The position numbers were made by a program, and so were the translations under genes. Below, piece after piece: positions 17,932-17,986 of a stretch of DNA of 17,986 nt. Position 1 is the stretch's first letter, and each line of letters begins with the position of its first letter. This stretch comes from CAVVZJ01 sp963752755 (GTDB taxonomy: Bacteria; Planctomycetota; Planctomycetia; Isosphaerales; Isosphaeraceae), in NCBI GenBank assembly GCA_963752755.1, contig CAVVZJ010000026.1:1-17986 (forward strand), in the 5' to 3' direction. The notes beneath the pieces were generated by a model. The model was not told the origin of the DNA. It saw nothing but the letters and a program-made list of their open reading frames with translations, and did no database searches.

Positions 17932-17935
17932 TTAG
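17932..17935. repeat. Target site duplication TTAG, right of IS1380
   Basis: Matches 14777-14780 and marks the return to the broken chromosomal gene. Confidence 0.85.
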
Positions 17936-17986
17936 GAGCGTCGTGGAAGTGTTACGACCGCACGAATCGTCCAGCAATACGTGGTG
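17936..17986 (-). pseudogene. Upstream portion of the same IS-broken gene, cut by window edge
   Basis: The 51 bases after the IS1380 right target duplication read on the minus strand as HHVLLDDSCGRNTSTTL, followed directly and in frame by LTQFAGEVV at 14780 when the IS and one TTAG copy are removed. The other two minus-strand frames here hit stops, so the open frame is the one that fits. The bulk of the gene lies outside the window. Confidence 0.6.

Overview
The window looks like a piece of a high-GC planctomycete chromosome. This rests on gene content: PSCyt1 / DUF1549 / PSD1 (DUF1553) cytochrome-like proteins paired with DUF1501 proteins, plus a DUF1080 protein, a set typical of Planctomycetota. 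The genus cannot be told from the sequence alone.

Layout. (1) 2-6552, plus strand: the tail of one PSD1 protein, a DUF1501 protein with a Tat signal, a PSCyt1-DUF1549-PSD1 protein carrying an extra beta-rich module near its C-terminus, and a second DUF1501 protein, closely spaced like an operon. (2) 6596-11670, minus strand, convergent with the first block (43 bp between stops): PSCyt1-DUF1549-PSD1, DUF1501, then DUF1080. In each block a secreted haem-type PSD1 protein is paired with a Tat-exported DUF1501 protein, which suggests joint work in the periplasm, probably on polysaccharide or other complex organic matter. (3) 11824-12445, minus: a Uma2-family PD-(D/E)XK protein with its own likely promoter. 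(4) 12847-14679, minus: a single-chain DUF262-DUF1524 (GmrSD-like) nuclease, a probable defence gene. Its start overlaps the stop of an upstream gene by ATGA. (5) 14781-17931: an IS1380-family insertion sequence sits inside that upstream gene, and a second element of ISKra4 type (15400-16926) sits inside the IS1380 transposase. Both insertions are resolved to the base by inverted repeats and target duplications: TTAG for the outer one, TTTCTTCCA for the inner one. Removing each element on paper restores an open reading frame.

A caution for the whole annotation: most genes are broken by single-base frameshifts, about forty in all, while the protein signal continues uninterrupted in another frame. 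They hit housekeeping-type genes, IS genes and defence genes alike, so I read them mainly as assembly or read errors, not as gene decay. Coordinates for these genes run from the true start to the true stop across the shifts. Shift positions are estimates by eye, good to about 10-20 bases.
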